Shown: positions 24,908 to 33,988, counted from the stretch's first letter. The stretch is DNA of 42,633 bases from Nocardia amikacinitolerans NBRC 108937 (GCF_001612615.1 NZ_BDAU01000023.1:1-42633), one strand, 5' to 3'. The notes: generated from the sequence alone by a model not told the origin. A program made the numbers and translations.

Positions 24908-27900
24908 GTGACCAGCGAGTCGAGCACCGGACACCGCGGCCGCAGCCGACAGCAAGATGGCGAGGTCGGCCTCCGTCATCACCTCGAATCGAACCGCGAA
25001 CCGCTAGATGAGGCGAAGACCACACAACTTCCCGTGACCCAGCCCGGCCAGCAGCCGCCGGCGGACTCCACGCACACCATGCCCTTGCGGGTGCCCGCGC
25101 AGGAGGCGGGTGCGGGGAGTGCCGGGGAGGACAGCTATCCCACGCAGGCGATGTACGTCGGGGAGGGGCGTGACGGTGCGCGGGGACACGAGCCTGCGCG
25201 TGCGGGTGGTGGTGCGTGGGGGGCCGATGGGGGGCAGGTCAGCTCCGATCAGGCGATGAACGTCGGCCAGGGTGCGTGGGGGCACGAGTCGCCGCGCGGG
25301 GGTGATGGTGCGTGGGCGCCCGATGGTGGACAGGCGAGCCGCGCCGATCAGGCGATGAACGTCGGCCTGGGAGGCGATGACGCGTGGGGACACGAGCCGT
25401 CGCGCGGGGGTGATGGTGCGTGGGGGGCCGATGGTGGGCAGGTCAGCCCCGACCAGGCGATGAACGTCGGCCAGGGTGCGTGGGGACACGAGCCGTCGCG
25501 CGCGGGTAATGGTGCGTGGGCGACCGACTCTGAGCAGGCGAGCCGCCCCGATCAGACGATGAACGTTGGCCAGGGCCGCGATGACGCGTGGGGGCACGAG
25601 CCGTTGCGCGGGGGCAATGGTGCGTGGGCGCCCGATGGTGGGCAGGCGAGCCGCCCCGGCCAGGCGATGAACGCCGACCAGGGGCGCGATGACGCGCGGG
25701 CGAACAACGCCGCGCAGGCCAGTGGTCGGTGGGGAGCCGATGCGGGGCAGGCGAGCGATGATGCGTGGGGGAGCGACCCTGCGCAAGGTGACAACAGTGT
25801 CTGGGGGACCGACGCGAGCGAGGCAGGTGCCGGGCAGGAGGGCCGCGCCGCTCAGTCGAGGAATGCCGCACCCTCCGGGGTGTGGACCGACGCGTGGCAG
25901 GAGCACAACCCCACCGAGGCGATGAACGATGGCCAGGCGAGCGGCGGCGCGTGGGCGAGCGATGCCGCGCAGTCGGGCCGCCCTGCTCCGGCCGCGAGCG
26001 CTGGGCAGTCCAGCGGTGGTGCGTGGACCGACGCTTGGGAGGAAGGCGGTCCCACCAAGGCTGTGCAGGACGGCCGGGCGAGTGGCGGCGCGTGGGCGAG
26101 CGATGCCGGGCAGTCGGGCGGCCCTGCTCCGGCGGCGAACGCTGGGCAGTCCAGCGGTGATGTGTGGACCGAGTGGCAGGAAGGCGGCCCCACCAAGGCT
26201 GTGCAGGACGACCGGGCGAGCGGCGGCGCGTGGGCGGCCGAAGGCGGGCAGTCGGGCGGCCCTGCTCCGGCGGCGAGCGCTGGGCAGTCCAGCGGTGGTG
26301 CGTGGACCGAGGCTTGGAACGAAGGCGGACCAACCCAGGCTGGAAACGATGGCCCAGCTGGCGGCACGTTGGGCAACGCCGCGCGGACCGCCAACGCTGG
26401 GCCGACGAACGACGCCGCATGGGCTGCGCATGGACAGGGCCGCCCCGTCCAAGCAATGGACGACAGTCCTGTGGGTAGTGGGGCGTGGGCAAACGACCAG
26501 GCGCAGTCCGCTGCCGGGCAGCCGAGCAAAGCCGCGTGGATGACCGATGGTGCGCAGTCGGGCCGCCCCGCCCAAGGGACCGGCGCCGCGCAGCCGAACG
26601 ACGTCCCGTGGGCGACCGATGCCGCGCGGGCCGGCCAGCCCGTCCAGGCGACCGGCGCCGCGAAGTCGAACGACCTTCCGTGGGCGACCGATGCCGCGCG
26701 GGCCGGCCAGCCCGCCCAAGCGACCAGTGCCGCGCAGCCGAACGACGTTCCGTGGACGACCGATGCCGCGCGGGCCGGCCAGCCCGTCCAAGCGACCAGT
26801 GCCGCGCAGCCGAACGACCTTCCGTGGACGACCGATGGCGCGCGGACAATTGATGGTGCGCAGACCGGCCGCCCGGTCCAGGCGACCAGTGCCGCGCAGC
26901 CGAGCAACGGCGGATGGGCGGACCATGCCGGGCAGGGGAGCCACTCGGCCCAGGCGACGAATGCCACCGGTAGGGAAAACGTCGCGTGGTCGGTCAACGC
27001 CGGGGCGGAGGCCCATCCGGATGCCGGACAGGCGAAGTACCTCGCGTGGTCGGACACCGGGCAGACCGGCAACGCGGCGCCGTCGACCAACCCCGCCTCG
27101 GCGCCCCTCGGCGAGCACCCCGCCCACCCAGGTACCGTGGCTTACGGCGAGGACGCGAACGCCGAGCATGCCACCGCCGTCTTCCGCATGACCGATGTCC
27201 AGCGCGCACCCCATGGCGCGCACCCGACCGTCAACGAGCACGCGACCGCTGTCGTCCACCGGACCGACGAGCGCGCGCCCCATGCCGAGCACATGACAGA
27301 ACACACCACAGCAGTCGTCCAAACGACCGACACCGAAAACCGCCAGCGCTGGGACAACGCCCGCAGATCCCGCCCTAGACCGGGCCCCGGCGACTCCGGG
27401 CCGTGGTGGCGGAAAACCGCCATCCGTCGCGCCGGAATCGCCGCGGGAGCCGTGATCGCCGTCGGCGGCCTCGGTTACGCCGTGGACGCCGTGCTCTCCT
27501 CCGGAGACGTGCCGCGCGGGGTGGTCGTCGCCGGAATCGATGTCGGGGGGATGGACGTCGACGAAGCCGACGCCAAGCTCCGCGCCAGCCTCGACGGCCG
27601 GGCCGGCCAGGAACTGCCCTTGCAGATCGGTGACGTGCGGGCCGAGCTCACCCCCTCCGCCGCAGGCCTCGCCGTCGACTGGGAAGGCACCTGGGACCGC
27701 ATCGGCGGCCAGCCGATCAACCCCTTCGCCCGCGTGGTCTCCTTCTTCGGCACCCGCGAGGTCTCGGTCGTCAGCTCCGTCGACGAAGCCGCGCTGGACC
27801 GTCAGCTCGCCGCACTGCGCGTGCACGATCGTCCCACCGTCGAAGGCACCATCCAGTTCCAGAACGGCAAGCCGGTCGCCATCCCGCCCGTGCCCGGCCG

Positions 27901-29077
27901 CGTACTCGACATGCCCGCCGCGCGAAACGCGTTGATCGACAACTGGACCGAGGGCGGCACCCTCGAATTGCCCGTTGTCCCAGCGCCGCTCACCGTCCGC
28001 CCCGAGGCTGTCCAAACCGCACTGCACGACATCGCCGAACCCGCCGTGCGCGGCGACGTGGTGTTCACCGGGAAGGGCGGCGACGCCGTCCTCACCCCCG
28101 AGCAGATCGCGACCGTCCTCAGCTTCGCACCAGACGGACAGGGCGGCCTCGCCGCGAACTACGACCTGAACGCCGCGACCGCGATTCTCGCCCCGCAGCT
28201 GGCGAAATCCGAGGTGGAAGCCAAGGACGCGACCTTCGCCGTGAGCGGAGGAGCGCCGCGTGTCGTGCCAGCGGTGGTCGGCGACAAGATCAACTGGCCG
28301 AAGACCCTCGAACAGCTGCCCACCCTGCTCGCGTCAGCGCAACAGCGCAGCGCGGCAGCGGTTTACGAGAAGATCGAACCCAAACTCACCACCGAGGCCG
28401 CGCAGGGTCTCGGCATCGTCGAGCAGATGGGCGCCTTCACCACCAGCGGGTTCAGCGGACCGTCCGGCGTCAACATCCGCACCGTGGCCCAGAAGGTCAA
28501 CGGCGCGGTGGTGAAACCGGGAGAAACGTTCTCGCTCAACGAGTTCACCGGCCCGCGCGGCACCGCGGAAGGCTACGTCGAATCCGGCATCATCGACCAC
28601 GGCCGCCCGAGCACCGCCGTCGGCGGCGGCATCAGCCAGTTCGCCACCACCCTCTACAACGCCGCCTACTTCGCCGGTCTCGAAGACGCGGGCCACACCG
28701 AACACAGCTACTACATCTCCCGCTACCCCGCCGCCCGCGAAGCCACCGTCTTCGACGGCGCCATCGATCTCAAATTCCGCAACAACACCCAAACCGGCGT
28801 CTACATCGAAACTTTCGCCACCGGCTCGGAGATCACCGTCCGTCTCTGGGGCACCAAGACGGTCGACGTCGAATCCATCACCGGCGAAAAGACCAAGCCC
28901 ACCGAGCCCAACACCATCACCCTGCCGAAGGGCAAGGACTGCATCGCCTCCGAAGGCGCACCGGGCTTCACCATCACCGACACCCGGGTGATCACCGACC
29001 GCAAGACCGGCCGTGAGGTCTCCCGCGCGACGCGCACGGTGAAATACGACCCCATCCCGGTGGTCAAGTGCGAATGA
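24908..29077 (+). CDS. VanW family protein with giant repetitive N-terminus
   Basis: 1389 residues from GTG 24908, which has GGGAGGG upstream. Residues 1-95 are polar. Residues about 96-830 are low-complexity Gly/Ala/Gln/Trp repeats of at least three kinds. A membrane helix follows at about 838-860 (IAAGAVIAVGGLGYAVDAVL). Residues about 870-1150 are duplicated peptidoglycan-binding-like (YoaR/PF12229) domains starting VVVAGIDVGGMDVDEA. The VanW domain (PF04294) is at about 1186-1330, with PGETFSLNEFTGPR, GGGISQFATTLYNAAYFAGL and DGAIDLKFRNNT. The layout is a cytoplasmic repeat tail, one helix and an outer peptidoglycan-linked head. VanW function is not settled, though it was first seen in vancomycin-resistance clusters. 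Actinobacterial homologues often have a disordered N-terminus, but this one is unusually long. Confidence 0.87.
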   Translation: MTSESSTGHRGRSRQQDGEVGLRHHLESNREPLDEAKTTQLPVTQPGQQPPADSTHTMPLRVPAQEAGAGSAGEDSYPTQAMYVGEGRDGARGHEPARAGGGAWGADGGQVSSDQAMNVGQGAWGHESPRGGDGAWAPDGGQASRADQAMNVGLGGDDAWGHEPSRGGDGAWGADGGQVSPDQAMNVGQGAWGHEPSRAGNGAWATDSEQASRPDQTMNVGQGRDDAWGHEPLRGGNGAWAPDGGQASRPGQAMNADQGRDDARANNAAQASGRWGADAGQASDDAWGSDPAQGDNSVWGTDASEAGAGQEGRAAQSRNAAPSGVWTDAWQEHNPTEAMNDGQASGGAWASDAAQSGRPAPAASAGQSSGGAWTDAWEEGGPTKAVQDGRASGGAWASDAGQSGGPAPAANAGQSSGDVWTEWQEGGPTKAVQDDRASGGAWAAEGGQSGGPAPAASAGQSSGGAWTEAWNEGGPTQAGNDGPAGGTLGNAARTANAGPTNDAAWAAHGQGRPVQAMDDSPVGSGAWANDQAQSAAGQPSKAAWMTDGAQSGRPAQGTGAAQPNDVPWATDAARAGQPVQATGAAKSNDLPWATDAARAGQPAQATSAAQPNDVPWTTDAARAGQPVQATSAAQPNDLPWTTDGARTIDGAQTGRPVQATSAAQPSNGGWADHAGQGSHSAQATNATGRENVAWSVNAGAEAHPDAGQAKYLAWSDTGQTGNAAPSTNPASAPLGEHPAHPGTVAYGEDANAEHATAVFRMTDVQRAPHGAHPTVNEHATAVVHRTDERAPHAEHMTEHTTAVVQTTDTENRQRWDNARRSRPRPGPGDSGPWWRKTAIRRAGIAAGAVIAVGGLGYAVDAVLSSGDVPRGVVVAGIDVGGMDVDEADAKLRASLDGRAGQELPLQIGDVRAELTPSAAGLAVDWEGTWDRIGGQPINPFARVVSFFGTREVSVVSSVDEAALDRQLAALRVHDRPTVEGTIQFQNGKPVAIPPVPGRVLDMPAARNALIDNWTEGGTLELPVVPAPLTVRPEAVQTALHDIAEPAVRGDVVFTGKGGDAVLTPEQIATVLSFAPDGQGGLAANYDLNAATAILAPQLAKSEVEAKDATFAVSGGAPRVVPAVVGDKINWPKTLEQLPTLLASAQQRSAAAVYEKIEPKLTTEAAQGLGIVEQMGAFTTSGFSGPSGVNIRTVAQKVNGAVVKPGETFSLNEFTGPRGTAEGYVESGIIDHGRPSTAVGGGISQFATTLYNAAYFAGLEDAGHTEHSYYISRYPAAREATVFDGAIDLKFRNNTQTGVYIETFATGSEITVRLWGTKTVDVESITGEKTKPTEPNTITLPKGKDCIASEGAPGFTITDTRVITDRKTGREVSRATRTVKYDPIPVVKCE
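25170..26900 (+). repeat. Three in-frame repeat families in the VanW-family gene
   Basis: Family A (about 25190-25700) encodes GGDGAWGADGGQV, DQAMNVGQ and AWGHEPSR blocks of about 36-44 residues. Family B (about 25930-26340) encodes a unit of about 46 residues with ASGGAWASDAGQSGGPAP and GQSSGGAWTDAW. Family C (about 26560-26900) encodes a 24-residue unit with ATDAARAGQPVQATGAA. Each keeps the frame. Tryptophan recurs once per unit, often as AW or PW. Confidence 0.85.
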
Positions 29078-29105
29078 TGGGTCGTCGCAACGTGGCCTGA
29101 GCCGA

Positions 29106-29261
29106 TCAGCCGAGCGCGCTGACATCGAACTTGTCGTGGGAAAAGTTCACCCACGAATCGACTGTCAGCTCGGCCGGAGAACCGATTCGCAGCACCCCAC
29201 GCAGCACCTCGACCACCTGATCCGCAATAACCTCGTACTCGTTGTGCCGCGCTGCTCGAGT
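29106..29261 (-). pseudogene. C-terminal fragment of an unrecognised small protein
   Basis: The reverse strand is open for about 51 codons after a TGA and reads RHNEYEVIADQVVEVLRGVL, then RIGSPAELTVDSWVNFSHDK and FDVSALG before its stop at 29106. The amphipathic, non-repetitive sequence looks genuine, but no start codon precedes it. I do not recognise the family with confidence. It is cut off at the 5' side by the small plus-strand genes. Confidence 0.4.
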
Positions 29262-29279
29262 TCAGAAAGGGTGAGCGCT

Positions 29280-29450
29280 GTGGGGGTTGGTGGCACCTTG
29301 CGATTGATGAATCTGGTGACCGCACGGTTGACCGAGGTCATGGTGGATGCGGGCTTTGAGGTGTCCGGGCCGCTCGACGGTCGGCCCGCCGAGGAGTTCA
29401 CGGGTCGGCATCCAGACTTGCGCCGGCTGTGGTTCGCCGCCCCCGGATAG
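29280..29450 (+). CDS. Hypothetical small protein
   Basis: About 56 residues, containing LVTARLTEVMVDAGFEVSGP and ending RRLWFAAPG. GTG at 29280 has AAAGG about nine bases upstream; GTG 29271 and ATG 29307 are alternatives. The TAG at 29448-29450 overlaps a possible GTG start of the next gene, suggesting coupling. It may instead be the displaced N-terminus of that gene. Function is unknown. Confidence 0.4.
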   Translation: MGVGGTLRLMNLVTARLTEVMVDAGFEVSGPLDGRPAEEFTGRHPDLRRLWFAAPG

Positions 29451-29464
29451 TGGGGGTGCCGGGG

Positions 29465-30058
29465 ATGGACGCTGCGATTGGGGCTCGCCTGTCGCGCGAA
29501 CGTGGCCGTCTCGGGATCTACGGTGAGGCATGGGTCGGAACGTCGGCCGTTGGCGAGATGGCGCAGGCATTGGCGCAGCGGGCTTTCGTTGGCAGGCAGA
29601 TCGAGTCGGTCCCGTTCGGTTACTTCGATGACCCCGATGACTTCAACCGCCCGCTCTATATCGGCGCCGAGGTGAATCTGGAGTACTACGTCGGCAAGTT
29701 CATGTCTTACGTTCGCGGTCCAGCTGCACGGTGGTTGGCGGAACGGGATTCGCTGGACAAGCTGTTTGCCCTCGCGCCGAAAGGCAATCCGAGGGCTCTG
29801 CTCGACCCGGTGAGCCCTGATCCGACTCGAATGCGCGGGGTTGCGGTGTTGGGAGTTGGCAATGGGCGCCCTGATGAAACGGCCACTTCACTCAGGTGGT
29901 ACCTGGGTGGCACCCAGTTCGACAACTGGGATTCGGCAGAGCAGGCGGCTCTTTTCGATGGTGCACTGGCGCAACGGTATCCCGACTACGCTGCGGCTCG
30001 TTCCCGCGCTGAGACCAGCCCGGTCCCGAACTATTTCTACGGCACCGCCAGGGCCTGA
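29465..30058 (+). CDS. Hypothetical protein, paralogue of the fragment at 30304-30630
   Basis: About 197 residues from ATG 29465 (GTG 29450 is also possible). It is soluble, without signal or membrane segment. Notable stretches are GRLGIYGEAWVGTSAVGEMA, FGYFDDPDDFNRPLYIGAEV, ARWLAERDSLDKLFALAP and SAEQAALFDGALAQRYPDYA. The last two have clear counterparts (DWFAARDSIEKLIEIA and SSKRAAAFDSALVQRFPDYA) in the truncated minus-strand copy downstream, which shows that this is a real family. I do not recognise a known domain. Small paralogous soluble proteins in a decayed neighbourhood resemble immunity-gene arrays, but no toxin is visible. Confidence 0.6.
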   Translation: MDAAIGARLSRERGRLGIYGEAWVGTSAVGEMAQALAQRAFVGRQIESVPFGYFDDPDDFNRPLYIGAEVNLEYYVGKFMSYVRGPAARWLAERDSLDKLFALAPKGNPRALLDPVSPDPTRMRGVAVLGVGNGRPDETATSLRWYLGGTQFDNWDSAEQAALFDGALAQRYPDYAAARSRAETSPVPNYFYGTARA

Positions 30059-30303
30059 GAGGTAGACAAACGATCGGATGAACCGACACCCCACGGCCCG
30101 GCCCCGGTCGATGCTCACGAACCGCATTGCCGGTCGCTGAACCAGGGTGGGGTGGATGACTGGGATCACCTGAGCCTCTACCGCCTGCACGACGGGACCG
30201 ACTGTCAAGTGCGAGTGAGTTATTCGCGGTGCCACCGCTTGAGCCGCATCTCGATGCCCGAAGCAGCATCGAGATCGTTCACAATGCCACTGACATAACA
30301 AAA

Positions 30304-30630
30304 TTACTGTCGTTGCTGACCCTTGCCTGCTGAATCACGGCTTTGATGAAGCCCCGCATAGTCAGGGAAGCGCTGAACCAGTGCAGAATCGAAAGCCGCG
30401 GCCCGCTTCGATGAATCCAGGATGTTGAGTCGATCGCGCTGCATGTACCAATCCATCAGTGTGTGAGCATCGCCCACTCGGCCGTTCAAAGCGCAGAACG
30501 TTACGATCCCACGGAAGCATCGAGGGCTTATATTGGCGGCGGTCCCGGCGCTGGGAGTTCTGGCGATCTCAATCAGCTTCTCAATCGAATCTCGCGCGGC
30601 GAACCAATCGACTGCGGGTCCGAAGCGTTG
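30304..30630 (-). pseudogene. 5'-truncated paralogue of the hypothetical protein at 29465-30058
   Basis: After an in-frame TGA at 30633-30631 the frame stays open for 108 codons. It reads RFGPAVDWFAARDSIEKLIE, NISPRCFRGIVTFCALNGRV, THTLMDWY-like and FDSALVQRFPDYAGL. It aligns with residues from about 95 to the C-terminus of the plus-strand gene, including the R-x-RG and NGR positions. No start codon precedes the conserved part, and the N-terminal half is missing. The break coincides with a different relic that begins at about 30631. Confidence 0.65.
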
Positions 30631-30970
30631 TCAGATCAATGGTTTCGACTGCACGGTCGAGCCACCATCCGGTGTTCCTGCATATATTCCATCCGCGGCC
30701 GTCGCTACCGCTCGAGTAGATCTCGAGTGGCAATCCGCAGGAGTCGCGCAAATGCTGCAGCACCCGGTCAGCGACCCCGTTATCGGGCGTGCCGTCGGTA
30801 CTGCCGATGGACAGGACACGGTGGCAGAGCGGCCCTTGTCGCGATTCCGAACACCACTAGTTGTGTCGCCGCGATCGCCGCTAGTGCGATGCCTACCTAT
30901 AGGCGATACCGCGACGACTCGCTGCCAGCAGCCAGCACACCAACGGAATCACAAAGACCAGTCGTTCCAC
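30631..30970 (-). pseudogene. Frameshifted remnant of a small membrane-anchored protein
   Basis: From GTG 30970 the frame reads MERLVFVIPLVCWLLAASRR and stops at 30895-30893. One base over, it continues as VGIALAAIAATQLVVFGIAT. From 30817, back in the first frame, it continues as VLSIGSTDGTPDNGVADRVL, QHLRDSCGLPLEIYSSGSDG and NTGWWLDRAVETI. Two compensating single-base changes thus split a protein with two membrane helices and a soluble domain. The end is lost at the junction with the preceding fragment. The family is unknown. Confidence 0.5.
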
Positions 30971-30999
30971 GCGGCCGGCCTAGCCGCATTTAATCGCCC

Positions 31000-31218
31000 C
31001 CACCGACTGATCTTCCTTGTTGCGCGCTGGATTTCGTGCGGAATTGGAAGGATCGCTCGGGCATCTGGCTGATCGGCGCAACGCTGGATTCGCCGGATCA
31101 ACTTGCCGCGCGGCTGAACTCGTGGCTGAAAGCCGGGGTCCTCGATCCGCGATTCGAGTCTGCGTCCCGCGCAGGGCGCCGTGCCAATTGCTGGTGGCAC
31201 GGACCCGAACCCGAATAG
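31000..31218 (+). pseudogene. C-terminal fragment of an unrecognised protein
   Basis: After an in-frame TAA at 30991 this frame reads CCALDFVRNWKDRSGIWLIG, then ATLDSPDQLAARLNSWLKAG and VLDPRFES, ending WWHGPEPE. It looks protein-like and differs from neighbouring frames. GTG 31036 could start a 60-residue peptide, but a truncated gene is more likely. The family is unknown. Confidence 0.4.
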
Positions 31219-31381
31219 TCAGGCGACGGTGATAATGGCGATGACTGGGCGACCATCAGCAACTGGGAGCGCGGGCCGACGACACTTTCGCCTGCACGTG
31301 CCTGGCCAGGAAGCCCCGGTCATCCGGTACGAAGCGCCGCCCTCTTTACAAGGGAGCTCTGACCGACTCACCGGCCCTCGG

Positions 31382-31771
31382 TCAACGACCCGGTTCAGCG
31401 GATCCGTCCGTAACCTCCAGCGGCGCATGGATATTGGCGGCGGTCGGCGCGGACGGTGTCGCTTTCGATCCAGCCTCGCCGCTGGGCGGGTTTGGTGAAC
31501 TGTCTCGGTGCGGGATGCGCGAAACGGCCCACACGACAACGCGGTAGGTGAGGACGGCCGGCACGACGACAAGCAGCACTATCCGCAGCGTCACCAGCAT
31601 GGCGCTGACGGTGAGGAAGCCGAGGCCGAGGCCGTCGGGCGAACCGAAGCCGTGGTGCGCGGACAACGCCGTCAGGACCGGGTGCAGGGCGAGGTACAGC
31701 ACCACCAGGATCACCGGGATACGGACCAGCCGCCACCCGGCGCGCAGGCGGGAGGTGTTGGGCACTCTCAT
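31382..31771 (-). CDS. Hypothetical membrane protein
   Basis: 129 residues with three hydrophobic segments: RIPVILVVLYLALHPVL, LGFLTVSAMLVTLRIVLLVV and VPAVLTYRVVVWAV. A charged, proline- and serine-rich C-terminal tail follows. ATG at 31771 overlaps the stop of the preceding gene (31768) as ATGA, so the two are co-translated. No family recognised. Confidence 0.65.
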   Translation of the reverse strand: MRVPNTSRLRAGWRLVRIPVILVVLYLALHPVLTALSAHHGFGSPDGLGLGFLTVSAMLVTLRIVLLVVVPAVLTYRVVVWAVSRIPHRDSSPNPPSGEAGSKATPSAPTAANIHAPLEVTDGSAEPGR

Positions 31772-32943
31772 GGCGCGAGTTCCGGTCCGGAGGTGAGGAA
31801 GGCAAGTAGTAGGGCGTTGCCGATCACCCCGCCGGTCGCGAAACGTAAGCGCGGTCCGCTCCGCAGTGGCAGGCCGAAGAGGTCTGTGGCGCGGAACAGG
31901 CGGGTGAACATGTCGCGGTGTCCGAAGGCGCGGGCCGGGGCGAGGGCGAAACCGGTGGCGGAGATGGAGATTCCGAGTATCAGGGGGCCGCTGTCCATAT
32001 CACCGGCGCCGCGGTAGCCGTCGCTGTATTCGTGGATCGCGCTGAAGCCGAGGACTTTTCGCTCCTGGCGGAACAAGACGGTCGCCAGCTCCTCGGCGAG
32101 TGCCCGGTCCGCGAAGCCGGCGAAGTAGGCCGCCAGTCCGGTTCCGGAGGCGCGTGGGGCGTCTTGCGCCTTCCCGTCGACACCCATGCGTTGCAGCAGC
32201 AGTCCGGTGCCCCGATCGATCTGTACCGCGCGTACCTGCTGCGCCCAGTGTGCGAGAACCGCTTTGTGGTCGATGCCGGTCGCGCGGCCGTGTACCGCGA
32301 TCGCGGCGGCGATGGCTGCCACGTCGGTGGGGTAGGCCCGGCCGGGAAAGGTGTCCAGCAGCGCAGTTGGCGAGGCGAGTAGTCGCCGCGCCAAGGAGGC
32401 GATCAGCGCGTCGTGTCGGTCCGCGAGGTCGGGAGGGAACGCCGGATCGACGAGGCGGGCCATCCCGAGCGCGAGGGCGGGGTAGGAGAGGTAGGCGTGG
32501 CCGTTCGGACTGTCGAGTTCCGCCATCCCGTCCTCGCCGTGCCAGGCCGAGGTAAACTCGGTGCGCATCTCGGGCAACAGACTCTTGACTGCCGCGCGAG
32601 TCACGATGGGGGCGTAGCGTTCCCGCAATTCGGGGTGCTCCAGACAGACTTGCGCAAGTCCGAGCGCCGTCATTTGATGCGCGAGCAGCCCCCACATTTC
32701 GGCGAGACCTTTCTCCGACCCGCTCGTGCGTCGATGATCGTCCTCGGATTCGAAGGCCACCAATTCTTCGGCGAGTCCACGCACCAGTGCCGGATCCCCG
32801 CGGTACCACCCGTCGGCGTCACGACCGCACCACCACCTCGGCAGCGAGCCGGCGACCGCCACCGCCACCACGATGCCGAGCACTATCGCGAGCGGACGGC
32901 GAAACCTCGGTAACCGACGCACCGGGCCGGTCGGACTCCCCAT
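31768..32943 (-). CDS. Hypothetical signal-anchored protein, possibly an alpha/alpha-toroid enzyme
   Basis: 391 residues. ATG 32943 leads into a basic head and one membrane anchor (LAIVLGIVVAVAVAGSLP). A large, mostly helical extracytoplasmic domain follows, with helical hairpins such as GLLAHQMTALGLAQVCLEHP, GHAYLSYPALALGMARLV and ASGTGLAAYFAGFADRALAE. The repeated helical pairs and length recall (alpha/alpha)6 barrels, for example the linalool dehydratase/isomerase-like domain, but I see no diagnostic catalytic motif and do not assign a function. The ribosome site is weak (CGGGTC). It is followed by an overlapping small membrane protein, so the two probably form one unit. Confidence 0.7.
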   Translation of the reverse strand: MGSPTGPVRRLPRFRRPLAIVLGIVVAVAVAGSLPRWWCGRDADGWYRGDPALVRGLAEELVAFESEDDHRRTSGSEKGLAEMWGLLAHQMTALGLAQVCLEHPELRERYAPIVTRAAVKSLLPEMRTEFTSAWHGEDGMAELDSPNGHAYLSYPALALGMARLVDPAFPPDLADRHDALIASLARRLLASPTALLDTFPGRAYPTDVAAIAAAIAVHGRATGIDHKAVLAHWAQQVRAVQIDRGTGLLLQRMGVDGKAQDAPRASGTGLAAYFAGFADRALAEELATVLFRQERKVLGFSAIHEYSDGYRGAGDMDSGPLILGISISATGFALAPARAFGHRDMFTRLFRATDLFGLPLRSGPRLRFATGGVIGNALLLAFLTSGPELAP

Positions 32944-33188
32944 GACCCGAAGGTACCGGAGCCGCGCACGAATACCCCGGCAGCGGCGAGCAATTCGTAC
33001 CCATCGCGCGGTCGGCGGGATGAGGCTTTCCGGGAATACGGCCTCGGCGGTCGAATCACTACTCGAGTAGGCGGATTGGGGCGTGCGTGGTGGGGGTACG
33101 AAGAAGTGGTGCGGGCGAATCGACGAAAGCCTGCAATTCGAGGATTTCAGGAGGAATTCCTCGATCGAGCCGATGGGTCGGTTCGGCG

Positions 33189-33275
33189 TTGACTGTCGTA
33201 GCGCTGTGATGGACACTCTTGTGTCGGCCACGTGCGGTTGGCCGTGAAAAGATCGTTCCAAGGGGAAGTTGCTCG
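33189..33275 (+). promoter_or_regulatory. Conserved promoter-leader, cassette A
   Basis: TTGACT at 33189 is followed by GTCGTAGCGCTGTGATGGAC, then a hairpin CGGCCA/TGGCCG (33225-33244) and the leader block TTCCAAGGGGAAG before the ATG. The same blocks in the same order occur before the genes at 34080 and, less exactly, 35487. The GTGAT block lies 69 bp from the start codon here. Confidence 0.65.
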
Positions 33276-33485
33276 ATGACCAAGATTCGCGCGTTCGGAA
33301 TTGCCCTCGCTGCTGCGGCGGGGATCTTTGCCGGTTCCGGTGTGGCAAGCGCCGAAGCCGTCCAGCCGGTGCAGCCCGCTGCTCCCGCGGCGCAGCAGGT
33401 CGCGGACATGTACCCGATCGACAAGGTGATCATGGACCTGGTGAAGGCGCTGTCCTCCGGTTCGTCGGGTGCTGGCACCCAGTAG
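33276..33485 (+). CDS. Small secreted protein A
   Basis: 69 residues. A signal peptide (MTKIRAFGIALAAAAGIFAG followed by SGVASAEA) should be cleaved after ASA, leaving about 41 residues. The mature part has a proline/alanine-rich head and the tail KVIMDLVKALSSGSSGAGTQ. Start ATG 33276 follows AAGGGGAAG. The signal sequence, leader and Ser/Gly-rich end resemble the two proteins downstream. It has its own terminator 18 bp later. Function is unknown. Confidence 0.8.
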   Translation: MTKIRAFGIALAAAAGIFAGSGVASAEAVQPVQPAAPAAQQVADMYPIDKVIMDLVKALSSGSSGAGTQ

Positions 33486-33503
33486 GCGTCCGAGTGACGA
33501 AGT

Positions 33504-33535
33504 GCCCCGTCTCCCTTTGGGAGGCGGGGCTTTTT
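33504..33535 (+). terminator. Rho-independent terminator of secreted protein A
   Basis: GCCCCGTCTCCC pairs with GGGAGGCGGGGC (one mismatch region) around TTTG, followed by five T at 33531-33535. Confidence 0.92.
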
Positions 33536-33540
33536 GCGTT

Positions 33541-33988
33541 CTGTGTCAGGGGCGGCGTTGCGTAGCGGTGTTGTCAGATACTTCCAACTGCAAGTTTCTA
33601 TGCGAAGCTTGCAGATTGCGAGAGGCGGGCTTTGCGATTTCGCGGGCATTCCTCGGCATTTGCCCAGGTGGAACGTTACGGGTCAATTCTGTGAGATAGA
33701 TCTCACCGCACGATTCGAGTGGAGGTGAGCCCGTAATAGTCCGGTCTTGCGTATGGGGGAATGTAGGGCCTCCTTACGGCCCCGGGTTAACGAGTGCTGA
33801 CCGCGACGATGCTGAAAAATCCGGGCCTATCGGCTGGTAGGGCGACTTCTGAAAGTGCCTTTCCACATCGCGCAGCTGCTGTTCGGGCACTCGCTTCAGT
33901 CGCGAGGCAGCAAATTGTGAAGGTTTCATCTCGGGCGTCTCGCAAAATTCGAGTTACTTGCGTCCCATTCGAAATGTGCCTCTTCGTC
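33541..33988. other. AT-richer intergenic DNA with one hairpin
   Basis: No coding frame is convincing. CTGCAAGTTTC and GAAGCTTGCAG (33588-33598 and 33604-33614) form an 11-bp stem with one mismatch around TATGC. The base composition is lower in GC than its surroundings. The stretch separates two related secreted-protein cassettes. Confidence 0.5.

Noticed and set aside
25004..28027. A 1007-codon minus-strand frame opposite the VanW-family gene
   Set aside because: It is the mirror of repeat-rich coding DNA; the plus strand has the domains, start site and membrane helix.
30137..30298. A short plus-strand frame reading NQGGVDDWDHLSLYRLHDG
   Set aside because: It looks somewhat protein-like, but it has no start, no paralogue in the window and only 53 codons, so I could not support it as a relic.
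31340..31362. A weak hairpin CCCTCTT/AAGGGAG as terminator of the membrane protein gene at 31382
   Set aside because: The stem has a mismatch and is short; it may terminate transcription but the evidence is too thin for a call.
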